From JAVVHH01 sp965199665 (GTDB lineage Bacteria > Pseudomonadota > Alphaproteobacteria > Acetobacterales > Acetobacteraceae), in assembly GCA_965199665.1 (NCBI GenBank), contig OZ241208.1, positions 558,001 to 622,000 of the forward strand: a stretch of DNA of 64,000 nucleotides, in the 5' to 3' direction. Positions within the stretch are counted from its first letter, which is position 1; each line of letters starts with the position of its first letter. The translations under genes and the position numbers were made by a program. The notes beneath the pieces are model-generated. The model was not told the origin of the DNA and ran no database searches. It was given only the letters and a program-made list of their open reading frames with translations. Shown here piece after piece: positions 27,244-35,837 of this stretch.

Positions 27244-28200
27244 ATGAGCAAGAAGGAGATCGGCCTGCTGGTGCTGGTGCTGGTGGTCGGCGCGGTGACC
27301 GGGGCGCTCAACCCGCTCTTCCTGTCGCAGGTGAACCTGCTCAACATGGCCAATCTGATCGGCCTGTTCGGCGTGTTCAGCATCGGCCAGGGCCTGGTGA
27401 TCATCACCGGCGGCATCGACCTCTCGGTCGGCTCCATGTTCGCGCTGCTCGGCGTCGTATTCATCGACCTGCTGGCCAATCAGGGGGTCGCTTGGCCGCT
27501 GGCACTGCTGTTGCTGCTGGTCGGCGGGCTCCTGCTCGGCGCGCTGCACGGGCTGCTGGTCACCCGGGCCGGGCTGCAGCCTTTCGTGGTCACGCTGTGC
27601 GGCCTGCTGATCTATCGCGGGGCCGCGCGCTACTACACCGGCGATGCGACGACCGGGTTCGGCTACACGGACGGGCTGGACACGCTGACCTGGCTCGCTT
27701 CCGGCCGGAGCTACGGGGTGCCCAACCCGTTCATCGCGCTGGTGGTGATCGCCGTCCTGATGGGGATCGTGCTGCACCGGTCGGTGTTCGGCCGCTACCT
27801 GTTCGCCGTGGGGCGCAACGAAGAGGCGGCGCGCTATGCCGGCATCCGCACCGGCTGGGTGATCGCCGGGGCCTACATCCTGGCGGGTGGGCTGGCGGCG
27901 ATCTCGACGGTGCTGCTGGTGTTCTACACCAACTCCGTCTCGCCCTCGTCGTTCGGCAATTTCTACGAGCTCTACGCCATCGCCGCGGCCGTGCTCGGCG
28001 GCTGTTCGCTGCGCGGCGGCGAGGGCAGCATCCTGGGCATCGTGCTGGGCACGGTGCTGCTGCAGATCCTGCAGAACCTGGTCAACATCCTGGGGATCCC
28101 GTCCTCGTTGAACTTCGCCGTCATGGGCGGCGTGATCCTGCTCGGCGCCATCGCGGACCAGCAGCTCGCGGGGCGGTCGCTGGTCAAGAAGGCGGCCTGA
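27244..28200 (+). CDS. CUT2-type sugar ABC importer, permease (system 2)
   Basis: A 318-residue RbsC-family inner-membrane permease. The sequence SIGQGLVIITGGIDLSVGSM is the diagnostic block after the third membrane segment, and ELYAIAAAVLGGCSLRGGEGSI is the cytoplasmic coupling region. The N-terminal MSKKEIGLLVLVLVVGAVTGAL runs straight into the first membrane helix. It starts 1 base after the ATPase stop and ends the operon. The next gene (tauB-like) is convergent, 18 bases away. Confidence 0.92.
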   Translation: MSKKEIGLLVLVLVVGAVTGALNPLFLSQVNLLNMANLIGLFGVFSIGQGLVIITGGIDLSVGSMFALLGVVFIDLLANQGVAWPLALLLLLVGGLLLGALHGLLVTRAGLQPFVVTLCGLLIYRGAARYYTGDATTGFGYTDGLDTLTWLASGRSYGVPNPFIALVVIAVLMGIVLHRSVFGRYLFAVGRNEEAARYAGIRTGWVIAGAYILAGGLAAISTVLLVFYTNSVSPSSFGNFYELYAIAAAVLGGCSLRGGEGSILGIVLGTVLLQILQNLVNILGIPSSLNFAVMGGVILLGAIADQQLAGRSLVKKAA

Positions 28201-28218
28201 GGCCGCGCGCCGAGCCGG

Positions 28219-29001
28219 TCAGGACTCCGGCGCGTCCCAGATCAGCCGGAGCACGCGCTCGCGCATGGCGACGAAGTCGGGGGCGGACTTGATCGCCCGG
28301 ATGTCGCGCGCGCCCGCCTGGCGCGCGAACGGGCAGGCGATGCGCTCCACGATGCGGCCGGGGCGGGGCGACATTACCACCACGTCCGTCCCGAGATACA
28401 CCGCCTCTTCCACGCTGTGGGTGATGAACAGCACCGTCATGCCGTTGCGCTGCCAGACGGCGTGCAGCTCCTCCTGCATCTTCTCCCGGGTCAGCGCGTC
28501 CAGCGCGCCGAACGGTTCGTCCATCAGCAGCAGGCGCGGCTCGTTGCAGAGCGCGCGCACGATGGCCAGACGCTGCTGCATCCCGCCCGACAGCTCGTAC
28601 GGATAGCGGCGGCGGAACTCCCATAGGCCGACCCGGCGCAGCCAGTGCTCGACCCGCGCCGTCCGTTCGGCCCGGCCGATACCGGCCATGGCAGGGCCGA
28701 ACCCGGCATTCCCGGCCACCGTCATCCATGGGAACAGCGCGGCTTGCTGGAACACCACGCCGCGGTCGGCACCGGGCCCGGTGACCGGCTCGCCCGCCAC
28801 CGTGACCCGGCCCTCGCTCGGCGGCAGGAACCCGGCCAGCGTCTGCAGCAGCGTGGTCTTGCCGCAGCCGGAGGGGCCGACGATGCAGACGAAATCGCCC
28901 TGCGCGAACGAGAGCGACGCGTGCGCGACCGCACGGACCGCGTCCGCGCCGGCACCGTAGCTGACGGAAACGTCGTCGAACTGGACGAATGCCGCCGTCA
29001 C
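28219..29001 (-). CDS. tauB: Taurine-type ABC importer, ATP-binding protein
   Basis: A 260-residue ATPase of the SsuB/TauB group. Walker A is GPSGCGKTT near residue 42, then the Q-loop VVFQQAALFPWMTV, signature YELSGGMQQRLAIVRAL, Walker B LLLMDEPFGALD and the H-loop FITHSVEEAVYLG, all intact. Its ATG overlaps the binding-protein stop by 4 bases. Assignment to taurine rather than another alkanesulfonate rests on the taurine-pyruvate aminotransferase at the head of the same operon and on the TauA-like binding protein. Confidence 0.85.
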   Translation of the reverse strand: MTAAFVQFDDVSVSYGAGADAVRAVAHASLSFAQGDFVCIVGPSGCGKTTLLQTLAGFLPPSEGRVTVAGEPVTGPGADRGVVFQQAALFPWMTVAGNAGFGPAMAGIGRAERTARVEHWLRRVGLWEFRRRYPYELSGGMQQRLAIVRALCNEPRLLLMDEPFGALDALTREKMQEELHAVWQRNGMTVLFITHSVEEAVYLGTDVVVMSPRPGRIVERIACPFARQAGARDIRAIKSAPDFVAMRERVLRLIWDAPES

Positions 29002-30011
29002 CCGATCGCCTTGGCCAGATAGGCGGTGTCGATCGCCTTGGCGAAGGCGGCGACGGACGGCGCGCTGCGGATGCTCTTTTGCTCGACCAGGAAGTCGGCG
29101 GTGCCCTTGAGCACGCCGGCGAACTTGCCCGCCACGCCGGGCGTGCCCAGCCAGTCCGGGCCGAGCTGAGCGCGGAGCGATACGAAGTCGTATTCCGCCA
29201 TGTCCGACTTGGCCGTCTCCGCGCTGACGCCGGCTGCCTTGCCGACGATGGCCGCCGCTTCATCGGGCCGGGCGGTGTAGAGGTCGAGCGCCCGGCCATA
29301 TGCCGCGAGCATGGCCGTCAGCACCGCGGCGTTGGACTGGGCGAAGGCGGTGCGCGCGACGGTGAGGTCGGCAATGACGTAGCCGGCAGCCTCGAGCGAC
29401 GGGGTGGTCTTGAACGCCTGGCCGCCGGCGGCCAGCAGGCGGGACTTGGCCGGGCTCCAGACGTAGCCGGCATCGATGTCGCCGCGGGTCCAGGCCGCGA
29501 CCATGGCGTCGCCCCGCATGTCCAGCACGGTCACGTCGCGCTGGGTGAGGCCGTTCTGCTTGAGGAAGCCGAGCAGGCGGAAATGCGAGGTGGAGCCGAA
29601 CGGGGTGGCGACCTTCTTGCCCTTGAAGTCCGCAGGGGTCTTGATGTTGGCGGCGGTGCGGACGGTCATCTCCTCGGCCGGGCCGATATTGTCGATCATG
29701 GCGATCAGCGCGTACGGGATGCCCTGGCTGATGCCGGCCGCGGTCGGCGAGGATCCGATGCCGAAGCCGATATCCATGCTGCCGGCGGCCATGCCGGTAT
29801 TGATCTCCGCGCCGCTGCCGACCTCGATCCAGTTGACCGGCCCGCCCGCGGCGGCGTCGATGGAGCCGTCCGACTTGCAGATCATGAACGGGCTGGTGCC
29901 GAGAAAGTAGGCGATGTTGACCGGCGCGGGGGCGGCGCGCACCAGCGCGGGCATCGCCAGGGTGGCGGCCGTGCCGAGGAGCAGGCGACGCGAGAGGGTC
30001 GGAGCGGTCAT
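28998..30011 (-). CDS. tauA: Taurine-type ABC importer, periplasmic binding protein
   Basis: A 337-residue binding protein with a twin-arginine-like signal (SRRLLLGTAATLAMPALVRA). Its mature sequence holds the stretch typical of TauA: VGSGAEINTGMAAGSMDIGF, GIGSSPTAAGISQGIPYA, NIGPAEEMTVRTAANIKTP and KVATPFGSTSHFRLLGFLK. It delivers taurine, or a close sulfonate, to the two permeases encoded just upstream. It overlaps the ATPase gene by 4 bases at its 3' end and lies 30 bases downstream of the second permease. Confidence 0.87.
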   Translation of the reverse strand: MTAPTLSRRLLLGTAATLAMPALVRAAPAPVNIAYFLGTSPFMICKSDGSIDAAAGGPVNWIEVGSGAEINTGMAAGSMDIGFGIGSSPTAAGISQGIPYALIAMIDNIGPAEEMTVRTAANIKTPADFKGKKVATPFGSTSHFRLLGFLKQNGLTQRDVTVLDMRGDAMVAAWTRGDIDAGYVWSPAKSRLLAAGGQAFKTTPSLEAAGYVIADLTVARTAFAQSNAAVLTAMLAAYGRALDLYTARPDEAAAIVGKAAGVSAETAKSDMAEYDFVSLRAQLGPDWLGTPGVAGKFAGVLKGTADFLVEQKSIRSAPSVAAFAKAIDTAYLAKAIG

Positions 30012-30041
30012 GAATGATGCCTTTCGGGCGGGAGGAAGGGT

Positions 30042-30812
30042 TCAGGCCTTGCCGGCCCAGTGGACGATGCGGGTCTCGGCGAGCAGCAGCAGCCGGTCGA
30101 GCGTCACGCCCATCAGGCCGATGATCGCGATGCCGACGAACACGTAGTCGGAGCGCAGGAACCGCCCGGCATCCAGGATCATCCAGCCAATGCCGGTGCT
30201 GCCGGCAATGATCTCGGCCGCGATCAGCGTGCCGTAGACGATGCCGACCGCCAGCCGTGCGCCGACGAAGATGGCCGGCAGGGCGGAGGGCACCACCACG
30301 TGCCAGAACACCTGCCACCGGTTGGCGCCCAGGGCACGCGCCACCGCCACCCGCGCCGCCGAGACGCCGCGCACCCCGTCCCGCGCCGCCACTGCCGAGA
30401 CGGGCAGGGCGGCCAGGAACAGCAGGGTGATCTTGGAGGTCTCGCCGATGCCGAGCCAGATGATCAGCAGCACGAGGTAGGCCAGTTGCGGCAGCGGGCG
30501 CAGGAACTCCACGAACGGCGCGCAGAGCGCATCGATCGTCGGCACGGTGCCCATCAGCAGCCCCAGCAGCGTCCCGGCCGCCGCGCCGAGCCCGAACCCG
30601 GCCAGCACGCGGATCAGGCTATCCACCACGTGTTCCCAGAGCGGGCGGCTCTTGTAGCCTTCGTCCAGCAGCTCGCGCGCCGCGTCCCACAGCAGGGCGG
30701 GGCCGGGCAGGAACAGGTCGCTCACCGCGCCGCTGGCGGTGAGGCCGAGCCAGAGCGCGACGATGGTCGCGACGCTGGCGGCGGTGGCGGTCCAGGCCGG
30801 GGGCGTCCTCAT
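30042..30812 (-). CDS. tauC: Taurine-type ABC importer, permease 2
   Basis: A 256-residue SsuC/TauC-like permease with about six membrane segments. The cytoplasmic coupling motif lies in GVSAARVAVARALGANRWQ, followed by the usual VVVPSALPAIFVGARLAVG. FVEFLRPLPQLAYLVLLIIW is shared almost word for word with the permease upstream, so the two are paralogues. The ATG at 30812 overlaps the upstream permease stop by 4 bases. The paired genes suggest a heterodimeric membrane domain, where TauC is usually a homodimer. Confidence 0.85.
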   Translation of the reverse strand: MRTPPAWTATAASVATIVALWLGLTASGAVSDLFLPGPALLWDAARELLDEGYKSRPLWEHVVDSLIRVLAGFGLGAAAGTLLGLLMGTVPTIDALCAPFVEFLRPLPQLAYLVLLIIWLGIGETSKITLLFLAALPVSAVAARDGVRGVSAARVAVARALGANRWQVFWHVVVPSALPAIFVGARLAVGIVYGTLIAAEIIAGSTGIGWMILDAGRFLRSDYVFVGIAIIGLMGVTLDRLLLLAETRIVHWAGKA

Positions 30813-31579
30813 TCCCGCCCGCGCCAGTGCACCAGCCGCGCATCGGCGGCGCGCAGCGTGCCGGCCAGGGCCATGCCGAACAGGCCGAGCAGGATGATGC
30901 CGAGCAGGATCACGTCCGTGCGCTGGAAGCGGCTGGCGGAGAACACCATCCAGCCGAGCCCGTCGCTGGCAGCCATGAGCTCGGCTGCCACCACGGAGGA
31001 GAACGCGCCGGCCAGCGCGATGCTGAGCCCGGTGAAGATCGTCGGCAGCGCGGCGGGGAACACCACGAAGGCGAAGGCCTGCGCGGGGCTGGCGCCGAGC
31101 GACCGCGCGGCCAGCACGCGCTGCCGGCTGGCGCCGCGCACCCCGGCGGTGGCGGCGGTCACGATGGTCGGGAACGCACCCATGAACAGCAGCACGACCT
31201 TGGACAGGTCGCCGGCGCCGAACCACAGGATCAGCAGCACCAAGTAGGAGAGCGGCGGCAGCGGCCGGAGGAACTGCACGATCCAGTCCAGCGCCGCCGC
31301 CGTGAGCCGGCTGCCGCCCATCCAAAGCCCGAGCGGGATGCCGAGGATGGCGGCCGCGGTGAACCCGGCCAGGCAGCGCCAGAGCGTCGCGCCGATGTTC
31401 TGGGCGAGGGTTGTGCCGCGATAGCCGTTGCGGGCGATGTCGAGCCCGGCGGCCGCCACCTCCGCCGGGCTGGCGAGCACGTCGGCGGAGACGGTGCCGC
31501 TCGCACGTAGCCCGTACCAGGCCAGCAGCCCGGCGCTGACGGAAAGGGTGCCAAGGAGAGCGCGTCGCCGCCGTGTCAT
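30809..31579 (-). CDS. Taurine-type ABC importer, permease 1
   Basis: A 256-residue SsuC/TauC-like permease paralogous to the next gene. Landmarks are VQFLRPLPPLSYLVLLILWF, GVRGASRQRVLAARSLGAS (coupling region) and VVFPAALPTIFTGLSIALAG. It opens with MTRRRRALLGTLSVSAGLLAWYG, a basic start leading into the first membrane helix. It begins 28 bases after the aminotransferase stop on the same strand. Both halves keep the coupling helix, so both could contact the single ATPase. Confidence 0.85.
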   Translation of the reverse strand: MTRRRRALLGTLSVSAGLLAWYGLRASGTVSADVLASPAEVAAAGLDIARNGYRGTTLAQNIGATLWRCLAGFTAAAILGIPLGLWMGGSRLTAAALDWIVQFLRPLPPLSYLVLLILWFGAGDLSKVVLLFMGAFPTIVTAATAGVRGASRQRVLAARSLGASPAQAFAFVVFPAALPTIFTGLSIALAGAFSSVVAAELMAASDGLGWMVFSASRFQRTDVILLGIILLGLFGMALAGTLRAADARLVHWRGRE

Positions 31580-31607
31580 CCCCGGCGGAGATGCAACGCG
31601 CGTGCCG

Positions 31608-32987
31608 TCAGCAGACGGCGGTGAGCGCCTCGCCGATGGTGGTCGTGATGTGGTCGATGTCGTCGGCGGTGGCGATCAGCGCCGGGCTGAGCGTCAGCGT
31701 GTTGTTGAGCCCGGGCAGCGAGCGATTGGTGGCGCCGATGATGACGCCGCGGGCCATGCATTGGGCCACCACCGCCTGCACCTTCGCCTCCGGCAGCGGC
31801 TCCTTGGTGGCGCGATCGGCCACCAGCTCGGCACCCTGGAACAGGCCGCAGCCGCGCACGTCGCCGATCACGGCGTGCCGTTCCATCAGTTCGCGCAGGT
31901 TGTCCGCCAAGCGCTGGCCCATGGCGACGGTGTTGCCCAGCAGGTCCTCGTCCTCGATGATGCGCATGTTCTCCAGCGCCGCCGCCGGGCCGGCGAGGCA
32001 GCCGCCGAAGGTGGAGATGTCGCGGAAATGGTTCATCGGGTCCGACGCGTCGGACTTGAACAGGTCGAACACCGCTTCGGTGGTGGCGGTGCAGGAGATG
32101 GCGGCGTAGCCGGAGGCCAAGCCCTTGGCCATGGTCACGAAATCGGGCTGGACGCCGTATTGCTGGTAGCCGAACCACTTGCCGGTCCGGCCGAGCCCGC
32201 AGACGACCTCGTCGATGTGCAGCAGGACGTCGTATTTGCGGCAGATCTCGCCCACGCGCTCCCAGTAGCCGGCCGGCGGGGTGATCACGCCGCCGCCGGC
32301 GGTGATGGGCTCCAGGCAGATCGCGCCCACCGTGTCGGCGCCTTCGCGCAGGATCACCGCCTCGATCGCGTCGGCGGCGGCGATGCCGTAATCGGCGGCA
32401 TCCGGGTATTGGTTGCGGTATTCGAGGCAGTGCGGCACCTCGACGAAGCCTGGCGGGTAGGGGCCGTAATCGGCGTTGCGCTGCGGCTGACCGCAGGCGG
32501 CCAGGGCGCCGAAGGTGGTGCCGTGGTAGTCGCGCTCACGGAACAGGATCTTCCACTTGCGCCCGCCGCGATGCCGCGCGGCGATCTGGCGCACCATCTT
32601 GAAGACCTTCTCGTTCGCTTCGGAGCCGGAGTTCGAATAATAGATCCGGCTCAGGCCCGGCATCTTCTCGATCAGCCGTTGGGCGAAGCGGGCGCCGGGC
32701 TCGCTGCCCTTGGCGCCGGCGAAGTAGTTCAGCTTCACCAGCTGGTCGCGCACCGCATCGGCGATCGACTCCCGGCCATAGCCGACGTTGACGGTCCATA
32801 CGCCGCCGGAGGTGGCGTCGAGATACTCCTTGCCGGTGGCGTCCCACACGCGCATGCCGCGCCCCTCGACCATCAGCTGCGGATCGATCGTCTCGTACAT
32901 CTTGTGCTGCGAGAGGTGATGCCAGACATGGGCGCGGTCGGCCTCGATGAGGGCGGCGATGTCGTTGGGCCGGACGATCTTGTTCAT
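31608..32987 (-). CDS. tpa: Taurine-pyruvate aminotransferase (class III PLP enzyme)
   Basis: A 459-residue class III aminotransferase. The N-terminal stretch VWHHLSQHKM, MRVWDATGKEYLDATSGGVW, TVNVGYGRESIADAVRDQLV and NYFAGAKGSEPGARFAQRL closely follows taurine-pyruvate aminotransferases, which convert taurine and pyruvate to sulfoacetaldehyde and alanine. Asp259 (HIDEVV) should bind the PLP ring nitrogen and Lys288 (TMAKGLASGY) the cofactor aldehyde. The ATG at 32987 follows CAGGAG. It heads the operon tpa-permease-permease-tauA-tauB. No sulfoacetaldehyde acetyltransferase (xsc) is in the window, so the onward step must be encoded elsewhere or differ. Confidence 0.88.
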   Translation of the reverse strand: MNKIVRPNDIAALIEADRAHVWHHLSQHKMYETIDPQLMVEGRGMRVWDATGKEYLDATSGGVWTVNVGYGRESIADAVRDQLVKLNYFAGAKGSEPGARFAQRLIEKMPGLSRIYYSNSGSEANEKVFKMVRQIAARHRGGRKWKILFRERDYHGTTFGALAACGQPQRNADYGPYPPGFVEVPHCLEYRNQYPDAADYGIAAADAIEAVILREGADTVGAICLEPITAGGGVITPPAGYWERVGEICRKYDVLLHIDEVVCGLGRTGKWFGYQQYGVQPDFVTMAKGLASGYAAISCTATTEAVFDLFKSDASDPMNHFRDISTFGGCLAGPAAALENMRIIEDEDLLGNTVAMGQRLADNLRELMERHAVIGDVRGCGLFQGAELVADRATKEPLPEAKVQAVVAQCMARGVIIGATNRSLPGLNNTLTLSPALIATADDIDHITTTIGEALTAVC

Positions 32988-33105
32988 GACGGGGCTCCTG
33001 CGCCGACGCCGACGCGGCAAAGTGAACGCTTGGGCATTGTCCTCGCCGCCGGCCGTCGCAGCAAGCGGCACGGCGGGGCCGGGCTGAGGGCGGATCGAGG
33101 GCCGG

Positions 33106-33954
33106 TCAGCCGTAAGCCTGGCTCGCGAGCGCGACGGTGCGGGCGGGGCCGGTCCGGACGAGGTCGGGGCCCCGGGTCATGCCGATCATGGGCGGGGTCG
33201 GCCGGATCCCAAGGTCGGCCAGCCAGCTGCCGAAGGCGGGGTCTTCCCCGATGTCGATCCGCACGAACTGGCCGGCGAGCCCGGCGAGCAGATGGCCGGT
33301 CACGGTGCGGGCGTCCGCCGGGTCGGCGGCGAGGACGGGGCCGACGAGTTGGCCGCGGCCGAACCGTCGCTGCAGCGCCACGGCGGCGGGCTGGCCGTGC
33401 CGCTCGAGCGCAATCCCGCTGCCGACCTCGAGCAAGGCGGCGAGCAGACGCGACCGGTCCATGCCGCAGGCGGCCCGATCCATGGCTGCGATCCATGGGA
33501 GGTCGGCCGGGCCGACCGGGCGCACGGGCTCGGCCGGCACCGGCAGGTCGCGGAGGCGCGCGACCTGGTGCTGGATGACCGGCCGGCCGTCGACGAAGCC
33601 CAGGTCGCGGTAGAGCTTGATGCCCTCCGGCGTCGCGTTGAGGCGGACGGTGCGGCCGCCGAGCCGGTCGAGCAGGGCCTGCAGCATGGCACGGCCGATG
33701 CCCTGGCCGTGCAGCGCTGCGGGCACCATGATCATGCCGACCGTCGCCGCGTCCTCGCCGTAGCGCCATGCCATGGCGGTGCCCGCGACCGCGCCGTCCC
33801 GCTCGGCGACGAGGCCTTCGCCGATTTCCAGCATGAGCGCCCAGTCCTCCAACCGGTGCGGCCAGGCGAAGCCGGCGCTCAACCGTTGGCCGGCCGGGAG
33901 GTCGGCCGGGGTCATGGGGCGGAGCATGGGGGGCCGGAGCAGGGTGGCGGCCAT
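33106..33954 (-). CDS. GNAT-family N-acetyltransferase with two GNAT-like domains
   Basis: A 282-residue protein. The N-terminal GNAT domain (about 1-135) has the acetyl-CoA loop MVPAALHGQGIGRAMLQAL and the C-terminal landmark KLYRDLGFVDGRP. The C-terminal half (about 150-282) matches the second domain of YitH-type acetyltransferases (RAACGMDRSRLLAALLEVGS). It probably acetylates a small amine or amino acid. It starts 2 bases after the stop of the FAD oxidoreductase gene on the same strand, so the two are coupled and may act on the same amine. The tpa operon starts 118 bases downstream. Confidence 0.82.
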   Translation of the reverse strand: MAATLLRPPMLRPMTPADLPAGQRLSAGFAWPHRLEDWALMLEIGEGLVAERDGAVAGTAMAWRYGEDAATVGMIMVPAALHGQGIGRAMLQALLDRLGGRTVRLNATPEGIKLYRDLGFVDGRPVIQHQVARLRDLPVPAEPVRPVGPADLPWIAAMDRAACGMDRSRLLAALLEVGSGIALERHGQPAAVALQRRFGRGQLVGPVLAADPADARTVTGHLLAGLAGQFVRIDIGEDPAFGSWLADLGIRPTPPMIGMTRGPDLVRTGPARTVALASQAYG

Positions 33955-33956
33955 CG

Positions 33957-35285
33957 TCACATCATGCCGGCGGCGGTGACGGCGGATCCGTCGGTGAAGC
34001 GGCTGAAGCGGAACGGCGTCGGGTCCACGCTGGGCGGCGCGCCGGTGACGAGTTCGGCGGCCAGCTGACCCGCGCCTGGGCCGATGCCGAAGCCGTGCCC
34101 GCTGAACCCGGCGGCGAGGAACAAGCCTGGCAGCTTCTCCACCGGCGAGATCACCGGGATGGAGTCCGGCGTGAGGTCGATCCAGCCGGCCCACAGCCCG
34201 CCGATCCCGACATTGGCCAGCGCCGGGTACACCGCCTTGACCTTGGCCAGCGCGGGCGCCGCGACCGCCCGGTTGGGCGGCGGCGCGTAGATCCGGTGCT
34301 TCTCCATCGGCGTTGGCTGGTCGAACGACCACTTGCCGGCCAGCGCTTCCGGCCCGGTGAGCAGGCTGCGGCCGACGGAGATGGTCAGGCTCTTGCGGCG
34401 GGTCTTGAAGGTCGGCCAGAACTCGCGGGCATAGCGCACGCCCTGCGGCGTCACCTCGAGCTGGCCGCGATTCTGCGCGGCGACGATGTAGCTGCCGTCG
34501 AGCCGGCGGCTCAGCGTGAATTCGGGGGTGACCAGGCCGCCCGGCGTCACTTCCGGGCCGGGCGTGGTGGCGAACACGGTGGAGCGGATGCCGGCCTGCG
34601 GCAGGTCCACCCCGTGACGGCGGAGGAACATGCTGGCCCAGGCGCCGCCGGTGTAGAGCACCGCGCCCGCCGCGACCCGGCCCCGCTCCGTCACCACGCC
34701 GACGACCCGGCCGCCCTCGATGTCCAACCCGCGGACCGCGCATTCCTGCAGCACGGTGGCGCCGTAACCCCGGGCGGCATCGGCCAGCGCGGGCGCTGCC
34801 ATGCTGGGTTCGGCGCGGCCGTCGGTCGGGGCATGGATGCCGCCGATCCAGTCCTGCTCGTTGCCGGGCGTCAGCGCCTTGGTCTCGGCCGGGCTGAGCA
34901 CCTTGTGCCGCACCTGGTATTGCCGCGCCTGCTCCACCCAGCCGGCCCAGGTGGCCAGCTCGCTCTCCGACTTGGTGGCGTAGATCAGCCCGCTGCGGCG
35001 AAAGCCCAGATCGGTCTCGATCTCGGCGGACAGCCGGTCCCAGAGCTGCATGCTCAGCAGCTGCAGCGGCAGCTCGCGCATGTCGCGGTTCTGCGTGCGG
35101 CACCAGCCCCAGTTGCGGCTGCTCTGCTCGGCGCCGATGCGGCCTTTCTCGATGAGCGCCACCGTTTGGCCGGCGCGGGCCAGCGCGTAGGCGGCGGAAA
35201 CGCCGATGATGCCGCCGCCGATCACGACAACGTCGACGCGGTGCGGCAGAGCCTGATCTGAGCTGGCGGAGCGGAGTTGAAGCAT
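33957..35285 (-). CDS. FAD-dependent oxidoreductase, D-amino-acid dehydrogenase (DadA/DAO) family
   Basis: A 442-residue flavoprotein of the DAO superfamily. VDVVVIGGGIIGVSAAYALA near residues 17-36 is the FAD dinucleotide loop, ALIEKGRIGAEQSSRNWGW places the pyrophosphate-binding segment, and GLFLAAGFSGHGFGIGPGAG near residue 390 is the C-terminal FAD block. Such enzymes oxidise secondary or primary amines of amino acids and pass electrons to oxygen or quinone. The ATG at 35285 has a weak ribosome site. It is divergent from the disrupted dehalogenase gene across 140 bases. The substrate is unknown. Confidence 0.87.
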   Translation of the reverse strand: MLQLRSASSDQALPHRVDVVVIGGGIIGVSAAYALARAGQTVALIEKGRIGAEQSSRNWGWCRTQNRDMRELPLQLLSMQLWDRLSAEIETDLGFRRSGLIYATKSESELATWAGWVEQARQYQVRHKVLSPAETKALTPGNEQDWIGGIHAPTDGRAEPSMAAPALADAARGYGATVLQECAVRGLDIEGGRVVGVVTERGRVAAGAVLYTGGAWASMFLRRHGVDLPQAGIRSTVFATTPGPEVTPGGLVTPEFTLSRRLDGSYIVAAQNRGQLEVTPQGVRYAREFWPTFKTRRKSLTISVGRSLLTGPEALAGKWSFDQPTPMEKHRIYAPPPNRAVAAPALAKVKAVYPALANVGIGGLWAGWIDLTPDSIPVISPVEKLPGLFLAAGFSGHGFGIGPGAGQLAAELVTGAPPSVDPTPFRFSRFTDGSAVTAAGMM

Positions 35286-35426
35286 GGGAAACCCTAGCGC
35301 GTTCCGGCCAGCAAGGAATGCGGCAGACGGCGCGAAATCGGCAGGATCGTTCATCGCACCGGCGAAAACGGCAGCGTGCCGGCCGGGGCGGGGCCTAGCC
35401 TCCCGGTTCGTTCGGGGGAGGGCGCG

Positions 35427-35837
35427 GTGTTTCGGCCAAAATTCATCACTTTCGACTGCTACGGCACCCTGACCCGGCCGCTGTTCAACGACATGGCGCG
35501 CGAGATCTACACCGAGCGCCTGCCGCCCGGCGCGATCGAGCCCTTCCTGCGCGACTTCTCCGGCTACCGGTTCGACGCGGTGCTGGGCCCGTGGCAGCCC
35601 TATCGCGACGTGATCGTCTCGGCCCTGGAGCGGACCTGCCGTCGGCACGGCATCGCGTTCGACGCGGCCGAGGCCGAGCGCTTCTACGAGGCCGTGCCGC
35701 GCTGGGCCCCGCACCCGGACGTGCCGGCCGGCTTGAAGCGCGTCGCGCAGGAGTTTCCGCTGGTGGGGCTCACCAACGCCGCGGACAGCCAGATCATGAC
35801 GAACGTCGCCATGTACGAGGTACGCGCTCGGCCATAG
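35427..35837 (+). pseudogene. Haloacid dehalogenase type II gene, 3'-truncated
   Basis: The first 128 or so codons are an intact N-terminal half of a type II haloacid dehalogenase: FITFDCYGTLTRPLF with the nucleophile Asp, then PHPDVPAGLKRVAQEFPLVG and LTNAADSQIMTNVA with the second motif. At about 35811 homology stops and nine unrelated residues lead to a TAG. The family is about 230 residues long, so the core Lys and the final Asp motif are missing and the product should be inactive. The GTG at 35427 has an excellent GGGGGAGGG ribosome site, so it is probably still translated. The lost half ends exactly where a fragment of another gene begins. Confidence 0.85.
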
